NCBI RefSeq assembly: GCF_040802235.1
Contig: NC_133156.1
Coordinates: forward strand, 188,239,851 to 188,303,850
Direction: 5' to 3'
Length of the DNA stretch: 64,000 bases
Source: Manis javanica
Taxonomy: Eukaryota; Chordata; Mammalia; Pholidota; Manidae
Every line of letters starts with the position of its first letter. The first letter of the stretch is position 1. The notes under the pieces were generated by a model, which saw only the letters and a program-made list of their open reading frames with translations, was not told the origin of the DNA and did no database searches. Made by a program: the position numbers and the translations under genes. Shown piece after piece: positions 12,190-25,158 of this stretch.

Positions 12190-12785
12190 TCGTTTTTTTT
12201 TTTTTTTTTATTGAGGTATATTTCACATAGTATAAAACTAACCACTGACCATTTTAAAACGTGCAGTTCCTTGGCTCTGAGTGCAGGCACAATGCTGTGC
12301 AGCCATTGCCTCTATTCAGTTCCCAGACATTTCCATGACCCCAAAAGGAAACCCCATACCCATCAAGCAGTCACTTCCTATTCCCGCCTTCCTTTCAAGC
12401 CCTGGCAACCACTTGTCTGCTTTCTGTCTCTATGGCTTTCCTTATTCTAGACGTTTCATATAAATGGAATCATACAACATGTCACCTTTTGTGTCTGGTT
12501 TCTTTCACCTAGCACAATGGTCTCTGGGTTTATCCAGGTTGTAGGATATAGAAGTACTTAATTTCTTTTTTAGGGCTGAATAGTGGTCTACTGTATGGCT
12601 ATACCTCACCCATTTTGTCCATTCGAATAGACATTTGGGTTGCTTCTACCTTTTGGCTATTATGAAAAATGAATAATGATGCTATGAACATTCATGAATA
12701 AATGCTTGTATACCTGTTTTCTATTCTTTCGGGTGTATACCTAGGAGTTAAGTGGCTGGATTTAAGTCCACACGTTCCTTTTCTA
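12190..12785 (-). repeat. L1 3' end, antisense
   Basis: It starts with a T-run at 12194-12210 (the antisense poly(A) tail), then 'attgaggtatatttcacat'. The familiar antisense L1 3' phrases follow: 'cagccattgcctctattcag', 'tggaatcatacaac', 'gggttgcttctacc' and 'gtgtatacctaggag'. It is 5' truncated, so this is an ordinary dead insertion. Confidence 0.85.
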
Positions 12786-13858
12786 GTTTAAGCTAATGTG
12801 CAATGGGTTTCTTCTTTGGGCAACAACAGGAGTCCTGGCCTACTGGGGCCTTGAAAGACAAAACAGCACGGCCAGGGCAGGAGCAGGGGGCAGTGTTCAG
12901 CCTGGAGGGTGGGCCAGCAGAGCAGAGACATGGGAAGCAGAGCAGGGAGGAAGTATGTGCTCAGATGAGAAAGCATTTCCTGAACAAGTAGTAGGGCCGT
13001 ACTACCTGGGAGACCCATGAAGAGGAAGGTCAGAGCCACTGTTATGTCAGCCTGATCTGGGAAAGGAAATGCCTCCTCCTTCCTCTCTTCCTCCTCCCCT
13101 TCCTGCCATCGCCTGTGCAGGGAGTAGTCTGGGTGGGAGAGGACACACTTTCCTTTTTAAATGAGAAGGATTTGTTTCACTCTGCGCCTCCACAGCTCAG
13201 CCAGGGACTGATTTCTCCACGTGATAAGTCACAAGTAGCCCTCAGGACCATGTTTGAGGGTGAGCGGCCACCTTTAAATATATCTACTCTGCCTGGAACT
13301 CCAGCTAGAGTAGAGTCCCTGGCCTAGCCTAGAAAAGCAATCACTGGGGCCACTGCTCCTGTTCCTACCTTCCCATGGTCCACTACTGTCTGCGCTTCTG
13401 ATGTTATAGTGCATCTGTGGGGATCAAACCAGGACAACCGAGATCCACGGTTCTGCTCACTCTAACTGAGCATGGGTGGAGGTTCTCCTCGGAGTTAGTG
13501 AGGTCTCTGCTGTGGAATGGACTACAGGTAGAACATGATTCTATTGAATTCTCTTCATTTTGAGCACCTTCTTGTGTGTCATGCTGTGCAAACTCTTGGG
13601 CAATGGAGGAGAAGTCGAGCTGGGTCGGGACACAGGGTGGTTGGGCACCAGAAATATTAATAACCTAAAGCTCCTGATCCTGAGAAGCATGCAGAGCAGG
13701 GGGGGTAGACATGTACCTAAAAGAGATAGGTGGCAGTGTAAAGGACAGTAGACAACATTACAACAGTAGGAAAATTTGGTTTTATATCTGTCTTGGTGAA
13801 TATTGATTTACTTAGTTTAATATCTATTTTTAAATTGAATCAAAGTAATATCTTTACG
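12786..13858. other. No recognised feature
   Basis: Unrecognised sequence. Short plus-strand frames have no domain support. Confidence 0.45.
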
Positions 13859-14150
13859 TAGTTTAGTAGCTAAGTCCTCCTTACCCACAGCCAGCACCAG
13901 ATTGCCAGCCAGGTGAGTCCCCCACCTTGGAAGCAGAGCCTCCAGCCCCAGGCAAGCCTTCAGACGGCTGCAGCCACAGCTGTTATCTTGACTGAAACCT
14001 TGTAAGAGACCCGGAACCAGAACTGTCAAACTAAGTTTCCCCTGAATTTCTGACCAACAGAAACTTGAGATTATAAATATTTATTGTTGTTCAAAGCAGC
14101 TAAGTTTGGGATAGTTTATTACACGGCAATAGGGAACTAATACATAATGT
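13859..14150 (+). repeat. MaLR LTR 3' part
   Basis: It ends in 'gttcaaagcagctaagtttg' and 'gcaatagggaactaatacat', the common MLT1-type LTR terminus. The 5' part is missing or too diverged to see. Confidence 0.65.
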
Positions 14151-16485
14151 TTGCTATTATTATTTTCTTGAGTCAGTACCACAAGCAAAGAAGCTGAGGA
14201 AGGAGATGTTCTGACCCAGGTGTGCCATGAACAGTATTAATAACTGAGGGCACCTTGCTCCTAGGTTGTGTATAACATGAAGGGCCAAAGACCATCTGGA
14301 CAAGTTGCAAAGCTACTTTTGAAATGATAAGTTTTACACAAATCTGAAGTGTGTTTCAGAAGCCAGTGGGCTCGGGGATGAGACGCCTGGGCTGACAGAC
14401 CTTGTTCACAGAAAACTTCTAGTGCTCAGGTGACAAACATTAAAATGAGAGTTATAGGGCTATTGATCTAATGCAGTTCTCACAGGCGGGACTTCATTGA
14501 GCACTTTCATTAGAAAAATAGCCGCAGCCGCCAGTTCATTTGAGTCTGGCCCATGTTTCCAGCGTGTGGGAGCTCAGCCTTTCCTGTCTATGAAAATACA
14601 GTGGAAACCTCTGCAGTATTTCCCAGGGAAACTGGCTTCCTTCCCTGTCACCAGGACCTGAACAGAGTGAGCTGTGGAGCTCACGACAGCCACATTTCAT
14701 CAGCTGACGTGAGCTCATGTCCAAGAAGTCCCCACCCCTCTCCCCTCTCATTACCTGAGATTCTGGGAAATTGGCTCTATTTTCAGCCTCCAGGTTTCCT
14801 TGTCAACCCGAGTGCTGAGCTCCTCAGAAACAAGTGGCCCACAGGGGAGCTGAAAAAAGAGGAAGGTGCAACGAGACCCACACAGTCCCGGAAGGGGACA
14901 GTTCTCCACCTGAAGACTCTGGGAACCTCTGTCAAAAACCCTCTCAGCAGCCACGCCTTGGAGACATCTGTATATTCGGGACTACGGTTGTGACGCTTCT
15001 CTTAGTGACCCAGTGGTCAGTCAGTTTGAAGCTCCTTCCTTGAAAGAAGTTTGATATAAAACGTTTCAAGAGAATTGTTTTAACACTTCTGTATTTTTTT
15101 TTTTTTGCTGCTTATTCCTTTCTTTTCCAGTTTTGCTGCTTAGAGACAGACCTTAAATTCAGCAATATTTACCTCCCCATGGCTGTAAAGAGAAGCAGTT
15201 GAGAAATGACCCCTTTTTGATTTTCCCACATCCCTTTTTAGAAGAAAGAAAACAGAATTCGAGTTTGAACCTTTAAAGGACCAAGGTGCTTATAAGACTT
15301 TCCAGAGGCCACAGACAGTAAAGGAGACAAATCCAGCCAATTGGTTATTTAAAACCTTCACTTAGCATTTGATGAAGGATTAACCATGAAAATTGACCTC
15401 CAGTTCCCAGCAGAAATTGAACATGTTTAGGCACTGCCCACAGGGTAAACGAAGAAACTGATGTTGAAAAAGTTAAATCTGGGTTTCTTAGAAACAGCCA
15501 CAGCTTGTGTGGATGGGCAGGCTCTTCCCACAGTCTCCACGGCCCCTACTCAGTCCTCCTTCAGTGACAACAGCAATGCCATAGCTGAAGGGTAAATGTT
15601 ATGTGGATGACGTGTCCTTCACAGCAACTTTAGACAAGGCTGACAATGAAAGAAAAGCAAAAATGAAATCAAAGTAAAATACTCCCAATGCTTCTATTAT
15701 AATTTGCATCATATTATCTGTAATGATTTGTAATTTTACATATAAAGCTATTATCTTTTGGCAGACACCCTGACTTTAAATACAGGTCTGTTACCCCAAG
15801 GGCAGCAACCTGTGCCTAGCTTCCTGCAGAAAAACCCAGAGTAGGGATATTCCCCCCCCCAGAGTGCAGCTAGCCAGGCAGGAGCACCACCGGCCTCAGG
15901 CTGTGCCTTCCTCCATGGCATGAGGCTTCCCAGACTGGCACTTATCATGATACCTGCTTTGGTGACTGTCATCACCAAAGGGCTGCACGCTACCACTTTC
16001 CATCTACTCTCTACTCCCATCTCTTTCTGCATAGAAAGAATCGAGTATCTTCCATTCTTCCTTTGTTGCCTTAGTACTGTCTGATGAGTGCACTAAAGGA
16101 TCATCTCTTGGTCCCTGACATCCAGGAACCTACACAGGCTTTAAAACAGTACAAAAGCTCCCCAAAGAGCTGCTTGCAGAATGGGAAGTTGGTTGCATTC
16201 CTAATGGAGTGCCACCTCCCTGACCCCACACACCTTTAAGTGACAGGAGACTGCAGAATGATGGGGGATCATCACAGACCATTCTGGTCCTTTTGTCAGT
16301 GCCTGACAGCTCCTTGGAGCAGATGACTACACAGAAACTCAATCAGAACAGAACAGGCAGAAGCAAGTTGTGAGGTGGGCCAGGAGCTGTTTCTCCCCAA
16401 AACACGTTTCGACACACTGATAGGTATGAATATAGTTAAAAGAAATAGGACAGTTATGTAACATACACAGCCAGTGTCTAGCACA
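14151..16485. other. No recognised feature
   Basis: No clear repeat or RNA gene. A 146-codon plus-strand frame at 14553-14993 is the longest in the region, but it has no recognisable domain, no promoter next to it and no splice context I can support. Confidence 0.4.
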
Positions 16486-16945
16486 GAGTAAGTGTATCAG
16501 TTAGCTCTTTCTGTTTAACAAACCATCCAAACCTTGGTGGCTTTAAGCAACAACCAATGTTTAGCTCCCGATTCTGCATTTCAGCATACTTAGGCTGGCT
16601 CACCCTTGCTCTGTGTCCCCGGGGGCTGGCCAGCCTTGGATGGCCTCAGCTGGGGCAGCTGCTCTGCTCTGCATGGCACCTCATTCTCAGGCACGCTAGC
16701 CTGGGCTGTTCACATGAGTTCCCGAGAGAAAGAAGTAGGCACGTACCGAACTATACAAATAATGCCCACTGCATTCTACTGGGAAGAGCAAGTCCTCAGG
16801 ACAGCCTGAATTTAAGAAGTGGAAGAATAGCCTGCTGCTCTTGGCAGTAGGGACTGCAAAGTCATCTTGCAAAGTACTAAGTAAGCACAAGGGAGCTGTG
16901 AAAGACTGTGGCCACTTTTGCCATCTACCACTTTAGGTACCAATA
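16486..16945 (+). repeat. Dispersed mammalian repeat, family unresolved
   Basis: The opening 'gtatcagttagctctttctg' with 'taacaaaccatcc' and 'ggtggctttaagcaacaa' matches the type at 5385. The 3' part has 'gactgcaaagtcatcttgc' and 'ttttgccatctaccac'. Confidence 0.6.
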
Positions 16946-17689
16946 AATTCTGTGAGTGTTTACTTTGTCAACCATTTCCAAAAAGAATTATATCGATGTG
17001 GTAGCTGACAAGCCAAGGATGAAAAGATATTTGGAAAAGCAAGACCATCAGACTGGGAAAGAAGGCGTCAGAGAGTGTCACCTTAGTTAATGTACTTGTT
17101 CCCCCAATGGTCAACTCCCCTCATCCTCCAGTTCCTTCCCTGCCCAGCGCCTGTTCTCTCTCCCCTTGATTTGAGAACCTGGCTGGGCCTTACCTAGGAC
17201 TTGAGTCCTGTCCATAGGGCACTAGCCTGTGGGTAAGGAGACTTTCTCTGTCTTCTGACTCCCCATCCAGCAGTCCTGTTCCCTTGTGAGCTATTCATCT
17301 TCTTGGTGGAGTCATTTCAGTCTCTCCAAGAATAATAGAATCTGTGCTCAGTACCCTGATCTGGAAAGTTTATTTCCCTCTTATTTGGGAGTTAGTAGGT
17401 GGTTAGTAACATAGGGTCGGCATCCATTAGATCATCTTGCTCCTCCAGCTGGCTGGATATTTGGAGACAATGTGGAGAAAGCCAGGCTTGTCTCAATGTG
17501 TGCTGACTGGCTTCTGTCACATTTTCAAGTGAGACGAATTTGTTTAGTGATTTCCCTTCAGGAGTAGGAAATGTGTCCCCTCTTCCTTCGATTCCCACCC
17601 ACCAACACCACTGTGCGCATACACACCCTGCACTCATGAGAACTACATTGCTGTTTCTTCAGCACAGCAGACCCTGTTGCCTCTCATCT
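16946..17689. other. No recognised feature
   Basis: Unrecognised sequence without coding or RNA signals. Confidence 0.4.
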
Positions 17690-17990
17690 TTACCCACAAC
17701 TGCCTTTTCCATAGCTACCTTCTAGCTCAGGCTGAGCATGTGACACCACACTGACCTATGAGATACAGGCAAAGTCAGCCAAGTGAGATTTCTGGAAAAG
17801 CTAGTTTTCCTGACTTGAAAAAAAGAGAAAAAGAATAGATGAGTGCTTTGTGCTTCCTCCTTCTTCCTGCACACAAGGCTAGCAAGTGTAGCAGCCATTT
17901 TGTGACCATGAGGACTGAAGTCATCAGCTGAGGATGATAGAGCAAAATGATAGAAGTCTGGGTGCCTGATGACTTATTTGAATACCTGCA
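17690..17990 (+). repeat. LTR-like mammalian repeat
   Basis: It contains 'agcagccattttgtgaccat' followed by 'agctgaggatgatagagc' and 'gtctgggtgcctgatgac'. This is a widespread mammalian repeat phrase, of which 21240-21640 may be another diverged copy. The family is not assigned. Confidence 0.5.
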
Positions 17991-18506
17991 CTAGCCTCAG
18001 GGTTATGCAAGTTAGTATAAGTCATTCTTGGTTAGATTTACTCTCATTTGCAGCCAAGCAAATTCCTTACTGATAACAGGCAGGATCCTTGTTGGTTTCA
18101 AAGGAAAGTGGATTCACAGAAATAAGTGACAGAGCTGAGTATTCCTGAAGAAGTCCCAGGAATAGATCACTCACAGAAATCACTGTCCATTCCAGTCTTC
18201 AGATTTCTATAGTAACTTGCTTGGAAAGAAAATAAATCAGTATCAAGGAGGACAAGGATACCATCACCTGAATTATTATTATATTTTATTAAATCTCAGG
18301 TGTCATCACTTGTAAGGTGTAACATTATTTTATGTATCATTATGAAAGAAAAAATGTTCTCAAGACACACCTCAAATTGTGAGATGTATCCCTCTGACTT
18401 CAGAGTTTTTTAAATGGGGTTGGGGTGGGAAGGGGCATCTTAGAATCAGTAAATTATGGCATGTGTTTGCTTCCTTCATTTACTGCCTGCCGTCCCTATT
18501 AGGTCA
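17991..18506. other. No recognised feature
   Basis: Unrecognised, AT-rich in part (18270-18350). Confidence 0.4.
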
Positions 18507-18558
18507 GAGTCCTCCATACCTGGAATTGCTCTCTGCTGAGTCCTCCATACCTGGAATT
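18507..18558 (+). repeat. 21-bp direct repeat
   Basis: 'gagtcctccatacctggaatt' type unit at 18507-18527 and again at 18538-18558, identical. It lies at the edge of an L2/MIR-like tail ('cataaatgtttgttactgaa', 18580-18600). Confidence 0.85.
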
Positions 18559-18600
18559 AGGCGTGGCACAGAGCAGCCTTCATAAATGTTTGTTACTGAA

Positions 18601-19190
18601 TGAACTGGGGGATCTAGAGTCTGGGTTTCCCGTAACTTCCCATTCCGCCCCGGCTGAGCACGGTGTTTCCCTTTCTCTGTGCCTCATCTCTCCACAGTAT
18701 ATTTTAACTGAACCTCATCAGAACAGAAGAAAATAAAAATCCCCACATAAATGCCAAGTGGACCCACACTCTGCATCACCACGGCAATGCTTCCCAGCAC
18801 CTCAGATGGATGCAGGGAGGCCTCATTCTCCTCCTCCCCTGGAAACCTCTGTTTCCCCAGAGCCCATTTCCTTCTACGGCTCTGGAATTAACCCTTTCTA
18901 GCCAAGCCTTTTCCAACATCTGGTTTGCTAAGTGTGCTCCCTGCAAATAGACAAGGGCCGAGGAAATATGCGAGGATCATTTAAGCAAAGAGCTGGTGTT
19001 TGGTAACTTCCATAAGTTTCTTCAGGAAGTCAATATGCCAGTGTGTCACTGCCACAAAATATTTTTAAGTAATATCAGCCTGCATCTCTCAGAGAATGTC
19101 TTGCCTAATTGAGCTGGTGAGGAGCAGAACTAAGAGTGCCCTTCCTGCTGCACTATCACCTTATTCAGAAATAATAAAGATAATAGTAAT
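18601..19190. other. No recognised feature
   Basis: Unrecognised sequence. Confidence 0.4.
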
Positions 19191-19410
19191 AACACACATA
19201 ATGAGTGACACACCCTTGGCATATGTTCCCTCATTTGAACTTCAACAAAAATTTTGGGAGTAGGAAGCACCATTACCCCCGCTTTACAGGTAGGGAAACT
19301 GAGGCATGAAGCTGTTAAGTCACAGAAAGTAGCAGAGCCTGGCTTTAAACTCAGGTGGGGTTGCACCAAATGCCATGCTCATAACCATTATACTCTACTG
19401 CCCTGCAACT
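19190..19410 (+). repeat. MIR-type SINE relic
   Basis: The MIR core phrase 'tttacaggtagggaaactga' with 'ggcatgaagctgttaagtca' is clear. The ends are diverged. Confidence 0.75.
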
Positions 19411-19419
19411 GCATTACAC

Positions 19420-19830
19420 TGGGCACCTGGTTCACACCAGGCTATGCGCTTGGCACTCAGGCACAAAGAATAAAGGCCAGTCTCTTCCCTGAAAAAGCTC
19501 ATTCTCTGGTGAAGACAGATAGGCAGACAGAGACAGATACACAAAAGGTCACAGGAACACAAAAGAAAGGGGAAAAAAGGCCTGTGCCTATAGGCAATCA
19601 AGGAAAGCTTCACAAAGGAGGTGGCTTTGAGCAGGGCATTGAAGAAAAAGTAGGAGTTTGCTAGGTATGGGGGGTTGGGGGACATCCCAAGGAGCAGAAG
19701 CTCCTTGGAGGCTGGATCTGGGGAAAGGGAGGAAGTAGAAGATGGGGCTGAAAATAAGGGAAGGGGCTCCATGGAGGGAGTTAACTTGCCTTGGTCAGGG
19801 AGCTTGAGAAAGATTTAAAGAGTGAGCAAA
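19420..19830 (-). repeat. L2 LINE relic, antisense
   Basis: Antisense L2 phrases: 'cttccctgaaaaagctcatt', 'ggaaagcttcacaaaggagg' and 'tggctttgagcagggcattg'. The same family is seen at 4140-5380. Confidence 0.65.
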
Positions 19831-20419
19831 GGAACAGACTCGCTTTGCATTTTAGCAAGAGATCTTAGGTAGTTGCTTTGGGGGTGATCGTGGTGAGAGT
19901 CCAATGCATCTCAGTGGGCTGAGTTTCATGCTCCTCCAGTGTGAGTGACAACATGAAATGGAAACAAGAAGTGTGCATGGACGTGCAAACCGACTTTGGC
20001 TTCATGTAAAGGAGGGAATGGACATCCATACCTATGAAACTGCTCCACAAACTGGATGGGCCTTCTGTATCTTCACGTGGCATGGCAAAGGTCTCTGGCA
20101 AGATCTCTACTCCCACTTCTAAAACACCGCCATCTATTACTGAAATTCCAGTTCAGAAATTATTCCTCTGGCTTAAGTACTGATCTTTCTTTTCCAGATA
20201 TTTCCTTACTTTTTTTCAAAGTGACTCTTTTATTTATTTTTTAATTCCCAGAGGGACACACCTTTTTTAGAGAAAAAGAAAACTTAAAACATACTAGAGA
20301 TGTTTTATATTTCCTTCTCAAATGTGGTTGAGATTCCGAGTGTCTCTCAATACCTGTGAGGGTTATGTTTTCCTACATACAACAATATTATACAAAGCAG
20401 TAATAATAGTGTAACTCCA
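19831..20419. other. No recognised feature
   Basis: Unrecognised sequence. Confidence 0.4.
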
Positions 20420-21010
20420 TTCGGGTTCCTGGACCCGATTCCAATGTGTGTAAGTATGTGGGAAGGAGTCCTCCCACACAGTACACCAAGCAATTCTAGA
20501 ACAGCAGCAGGGTGTTGGAGAATTCAACTCAATTCTGATGCTATTTGCCTGGAGACAGTACCAGATTCCCAGGTTAAGGGCTCCAACCTACAGCACTGCC
20601 CTCCACTCCACACTCCAGGCACCTGTCACAAGCCCAGGCAGTTACCTGTGCTTCTGACCCTCTGGCTACATATCAGAAGTTCCTGCAACGTCCTCCTTAG
20701 GTTCAATTAATTTGCTAGAGTGGCTCACAGAACTCAGGAAAACACGTTTACCAGTTTAGTAAAGGGTACCATATGAGTTAATAGCCAGATGAAGAGAAAC
20801 AAAAGGAAAGGTACCGAATAAAAGGCTTGTATCCTCATGGCATCTGGGTACACATGAAAGCATTTAGTTCCCCAAGTGGAGAAGCTCTCCCCAACAAAGA
20901 AGGAAAATCCAACCAAGAAGAGTGTGTAAGTTCTTCTCATGAGTTTTGTGAGGGCTTTGTTGCATAGTCATGACTGACTAAATTATTGGCCATTGGCTGA
21001 CTCAGCTTCC
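20420..21010 (-). repeat. LTR-like repeat, probably antisense
   Basis: The phrase 'ttgctagagtggctcacaga' followed by 'actcaggaaaac' and 'accagtttagtaaagg' is common in antisense copies of a mammalian ERV LTR. The subfamily and exact ends are not resolved. Confidence 0.5.
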
Positions 21011-21128
21011 AGCCCCTGCCCTTGGGTAGGGGTCCAAAAGTCTCTCATCACCTGAAAAAACACCTGTTTCAGCTTTAAGACTCTGCAATGTTTTCAGGAA
21101 CTGGGCATGAAGACCAAATACACCTGGG

Positions 21129-21168
21129 AAATATATATTTGGTCATATGAATGACCAAATATGTATTT
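21129..21168. repeat. Near-perfect 18-bp palindrome
   Basis: The arms 'atatttggtcat' (21135-21146) and 'atgaccaaatat' (21151-21162) are perfect complements around a 4-bp spacer. The pairing extends to 18 bp with one mismatch. It could extrude as a hairpin. No function is implied. Confidence 0.85.
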
Positions 21169-21239
21169 CTTATGACTCATTGTATGGCAATACCCTTCTT
21201 CTTTTTTGGTGGCAGGATTCTCATATTCTGGGTGGCAAT

Positions 21240-21645
21240 GAGTCTTGCTAAAAAAAAAACCCCATTTCCCAGACTTTCTTGCAGCTAGGTGTGACTATGT
21301 GAGTAGGATCTGAGAAAGATATAAATGGAAGTGTTCTGTGGGACTGTTGATAAGGCTGCTTAAAGGAAGCTGACTCAGCAGGAAATGGGAGAGTTAGTTT
21401 TTCTTCCATGCCTCTTTCCAGCCTACAACCCAAAGTGATGTGATGACTGGAGCTTCAGCAGCTATATCATATCATGAGGTAACTTTGAGGACAGAAGCCA
21501 CATACCAAGATTGTGTTTAAGAGGCCACCATCCCAATCCAGGACTCCTCACCTTTTAGATGAGAAAGAAATGCATTTCTATTTTTTAAGCTGCTGTTATT
21601 TCTGGTATTCTGCCTCATGCAGCTGAATCAAATTCTGTATGACAT
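21240..21645 (+). repeat. LTR-like mammalian repeat
   Basis: It carries 'catttcccagactttcttgc' and 'agctaggtgtgactatgtga'. It then has 'gaggacagaagccacatacc' and a 3' 'ttttttaagctgctgttatt'. Possibly related to the 17690 repeat. An 8-10 nt A-run lies at 21250. Confidence 0.5.
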
Positions 21646-21649
21646 ACCA

Positions 21650-22165
21650 TGCTGTCTTTTTAGAGAAATTAACGGACCATATAGTGGCAGCACCAGAGCT
21701 AATTGAACCTGATGTGGTGAACTGACCCTAATGGAATCATCTATAGGCTGCATGAAGCCAGATCCTCGCTCTCAGTAATTAGGAACTAGGTCAGAGAAAC
21801 TCTAGTTAATTGGTGTTGGGGCTTGAAATTGAAAGCCACATAGTCATAAGGTGCTGAAGCCACCATTTGAGGGTAGCCATGATGAGGTCATGTGTTGATA
21901 ATGGAGTAAAGAAAACCATCTGCTGAGAGAAAAAATGGAAGTGGACACAGACAGAAGAATGAGACTACAGAACCCCAGAGAATAAGAAAGAGTTGGGGAG
22001 GGTAGCTACTTGAGAAGTTTTCAGTTCTCTTGAGGCCATACTGTACTATCTGCAATAAGTTTCATGTGAATTCCAGTTTCTTAATAATAAACTTTTTTTT
22101 TTTTTTACCTAAGCCAGCTTGAGCATCTGTTTCTTGCAGTTAACAGATTCCCTAACACAATCTTT
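21650..22165 (+). repeat. LTR-like mammalian repeat
   Basis: The 3' half holds 'gaggccatactgtactatct', 'gcaataagtttcatgtgaa' and a T-run before 'acctaagccagcttgagc'. This is a common repeat ending with a poly(A)-signal-like 'aataataaac'. Family unresolved. Confidence 0.45.
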
Positions 22166-23144
22166 CATACTGTCCTATAATTTCCTTTTTCACTTTCTAG
22201 TTTCCTTTTTAAAATACAAATGTTCCAGAAGATGTAAATCACAGGCCACTAATATTTTAGGATAAATGACTTTTGTCATCTTCCTGAGTGGAGGAAGGAA
22301 AGGAGGAGGTAGGCAGGTAACATGAACTTCAGGGGAGCAGGTGGACAGCAGCTACGAAAAGTCAGAGACAGGCCTGGTGGGCCTCACAATTGTAGTGAGG
22401 CCAAGCCCAGCAGGCAGAATGCTTTCACTGCCTTTGGGTGTGCAGGGACTGCCTATAAAACTGGAGAAAACTGTTTCAAAGCACAGAGGCATAATACAGA
22501 AGGGAAAGAAGTAGCTGGATGTCTATTTTCTGACTGGATCTGTGGCTCTAATTCTGCAAAAATTCAATATTGTTATATTCTGCTCTGTCTAAAAGAATAT
22601 GGAGTTTCTTTATTCTGTTCCCCAAACTTGGCATCCACGACTTAGTAGTTTCTCCCATTCTCATACCCCAGATGACAAACTATTAATAAGAAAAAAAAAA
22701 ATCAGCCTTCTTAGTGACCTGACAAAACAAGTGGCTTTTTCAATGGCTGGCTGTTGGGAAGGCCACCGGAAACACCCACACTGTCAAAGAACCTCAAGCA
22801 GCAAGTGTCAGAGCCACACTTTTATTTACTTGAGCTTATTTATACCCTTTCTCATTCCACAAGGCATCTGGCAGGGCTGCCAACTTTCTGTGTCATCAGG
22901 TCATTACCCTAAACTCGTAACGAACACTGGGTATGTACACAGGGCTGCAAATACACAATGGCTAACATGGATTGGACACTCACTGTAGGCAAGGCATTGT
23001 GCTATGTGATTTATATGGATCAACTCATTCAGTATGTGAGAGGTATACTGTGTTTCACTGTGTTGACAATACAATCACACTGATAGTGAGTGGCACCATT
23101 ATGTACTGCCAAGAAAAAAATCTGTCAGTTAACTGAAAGATGCA
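22166..23144. other. Mostly unrecognised; short MIR/L2-like trace
   Basis: A degenerate MIR/L2-like phrase ('ggacactcactgtaggcaag', 22973-23035) is the only recognisable element. Confidence 0.35.
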
Positions 23145-23570
23145 GTACCAGTCAGGATATGCTAGATTGTGTTGTCAAAATAGGGCCCCAAAGTTTAACG
23201 GCTAAAGAAGAAAGGTTTGTTTCTCTCCTCTTCAATGCCTGTTGGCTATGACTTAGTTCCTCATCTTCTTCACTGTAGGACCCACGTCCATGGGGTAGCC
23301 TCCATCTGGAACTACTGCCTGTTGAAGGTGAGCTGTGGCTGCCTTTTAAAGCTTCAGTCTGAAAGTGATACATGTCACTTCCCTACATAGTCCATTGGCC
23401 AGAGCAAGTCACATGGCCACCCCTGAGTTCAGCAGATGGGATGGAGGCTCCTCCTGGAGGGAGGGGCGCAAGAGTAAACAGCACCCAATCCCCTATTCCT
23501 GCATTGCCTGGAAGACATACCGCAGTTTCAGAGATATTTTAGCAGGTGAAAACTGTGCATCCTAGAATAG
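23145..23570 (+). repeat. Dispersed mammalian repeat, family unresolved
   Basis: Diverged member of the type at 16486 and 49310, with 'gtccattggccagagcaagt' and 'cacatggccacccctgagtt'. Confidence 0.5.
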
Positions 23571-25158
23571 ATAGAATATGATCCTCCCCAGGATATAGGT
23601 GAGGGACAGGGGATTCGGTGGGTCCTGATGCCCTAGAGACCTCAGTGTGGCTGAGCAGGAGCCTCAGCCCAGTTATCACCAACTCCTCTTTTAACTTGGC
23701 CCCAACAAGCCCTTGTGGAGGTGGTAAGATCTGTTAGGGATAAAGGAAGCCTAAGGACCCCCTAAATTACTTTCCATTTACTAATCTCTCTTTTTAAAAA
23801 AAACCTTTCCATCAAACACATGTTGAGCCAGCACTCTGCTAGGTATGACCCTGAACAATAAGTCTCTAGTTCCCTTAAACAAAATGTTCCAGGTCAGCGA
23901 GAGGTCAAAAGGAAGATTCACAGAGATCAGCTATTAAGCTGTAGAAATAAAAGACATGCACTTAGAGGCTAAGCTACACGTGACCCCTTCTAATATGGGG
24001 CCGGCCCTGGTCGTAAATCGTCCTATAAAAGAGATGATTATTTACTCTAAGCAGAGGCCTGGTGGGTGTGGGGTCCAGTGCCAAAAAGTGAGTGAGCTGG
24101 CCACTGGAATGTAAGTGTGGGTGTGGGGGGAAGTGGCTACTGACTTCCACTGAGTCACTTAAGGCTCAGTGGGGAGGGCAGCTGGGCCCCACCTTGGTGT
24201 CGCAGGAAGGAGCATGGTCGGGAGGAGTCAGAGGTTGGGTGGGGCAGGGAGGGGGAGGAGGGCTCTCTCTCAGGCCCCAGCGCATCTCTCAAGTGGCAGG
24301 CGAACAGGCCTTTGATGCAAACATTGCCCAGTGGAAGCCACTGAGTATCCAGTTGGAGATCCAGAAGGCTTCTTCTGGGATGCCAATCAGGGTTGCCATG
24401 AGAACATCCAGAACCTTGCTCTTGTCTGGTTTGAAATTCAGAAGCTCCTGGTTGGTATGTCTGATACAAATTTAGGGTCCTTCAGCTTCTGCTCTTCCTC
24501 CCAGAACAAGGATCTCAGCAGTGAGCTAGTTTTCAGACATTTTAAAAACAGGAAGTAAGAAAAACGGAGGGTTAGAAGTAAATAGAATGGTTGGAGGGGA
24601 TGTGGGCAAAATACAAATATGAAATTGAGCCAGCCATAGGATGGATCATTGGTTAGTCAGGGTGTAATCTGAGTGTGCTGTCCCAGCTCTGCTTTAAAAA
24701 GTGGGAAGGATTACTGTGCAGAGAGGGAGTATGCCACAGGACAGCGCCAGACAGCCAGCTGCCGGCCTCCTGCTGAGTTGGAGGCCAGGCTGCCACAGGC
24801 CCCGCCTCCATCAACAGAAGCCCAGCTCCCCTCCCGGGACCCCTGGAGAGCAGGCTCACTCAGGCACTCTGCCAGGCTGGCCCCCAACCTCCGCCCCACT
24901 CCAGACCCACCCTGCTGCCTGTCTGGCCATGGTACCCACTCATGTCTGTCTAGAGCCTTCTTTCTTGTCCTCCTCACCTGGGCTGCTCTCTCTCCTCCAC
25001 CCTTCAAGGCTGCCCTCCTGAATCACTTCAGGCCTCCCTGGGTAAGTTCTGGATATTTTGTTCTAGGGCTCCCTTAACAGCACAGGGTGGGCACCTGGCC
25101 TGCACTAGCCAAAAGGAAAAGGGAGGGGGGATGTGTTGGGAAAAGGGGCTCATCTAAC
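23571..25158. other. No recognised feature
   Basis: Several short open frames on both strands at 24092-25077 overlap one another, and none has domain support. I recognise no repeat. Confidence 0.4.

Noticed and set aside
14553-14993. 146-codon plus frame as a possible small gene
   Set aside because: No homology I recognise, no signal peptide or domain, and no promoter nearby.
24290-24475. Possible processed pseudogene fragment
   Set aside because: The reading frame gives no recognisable protein and there is no poly(A) tail or duplication.
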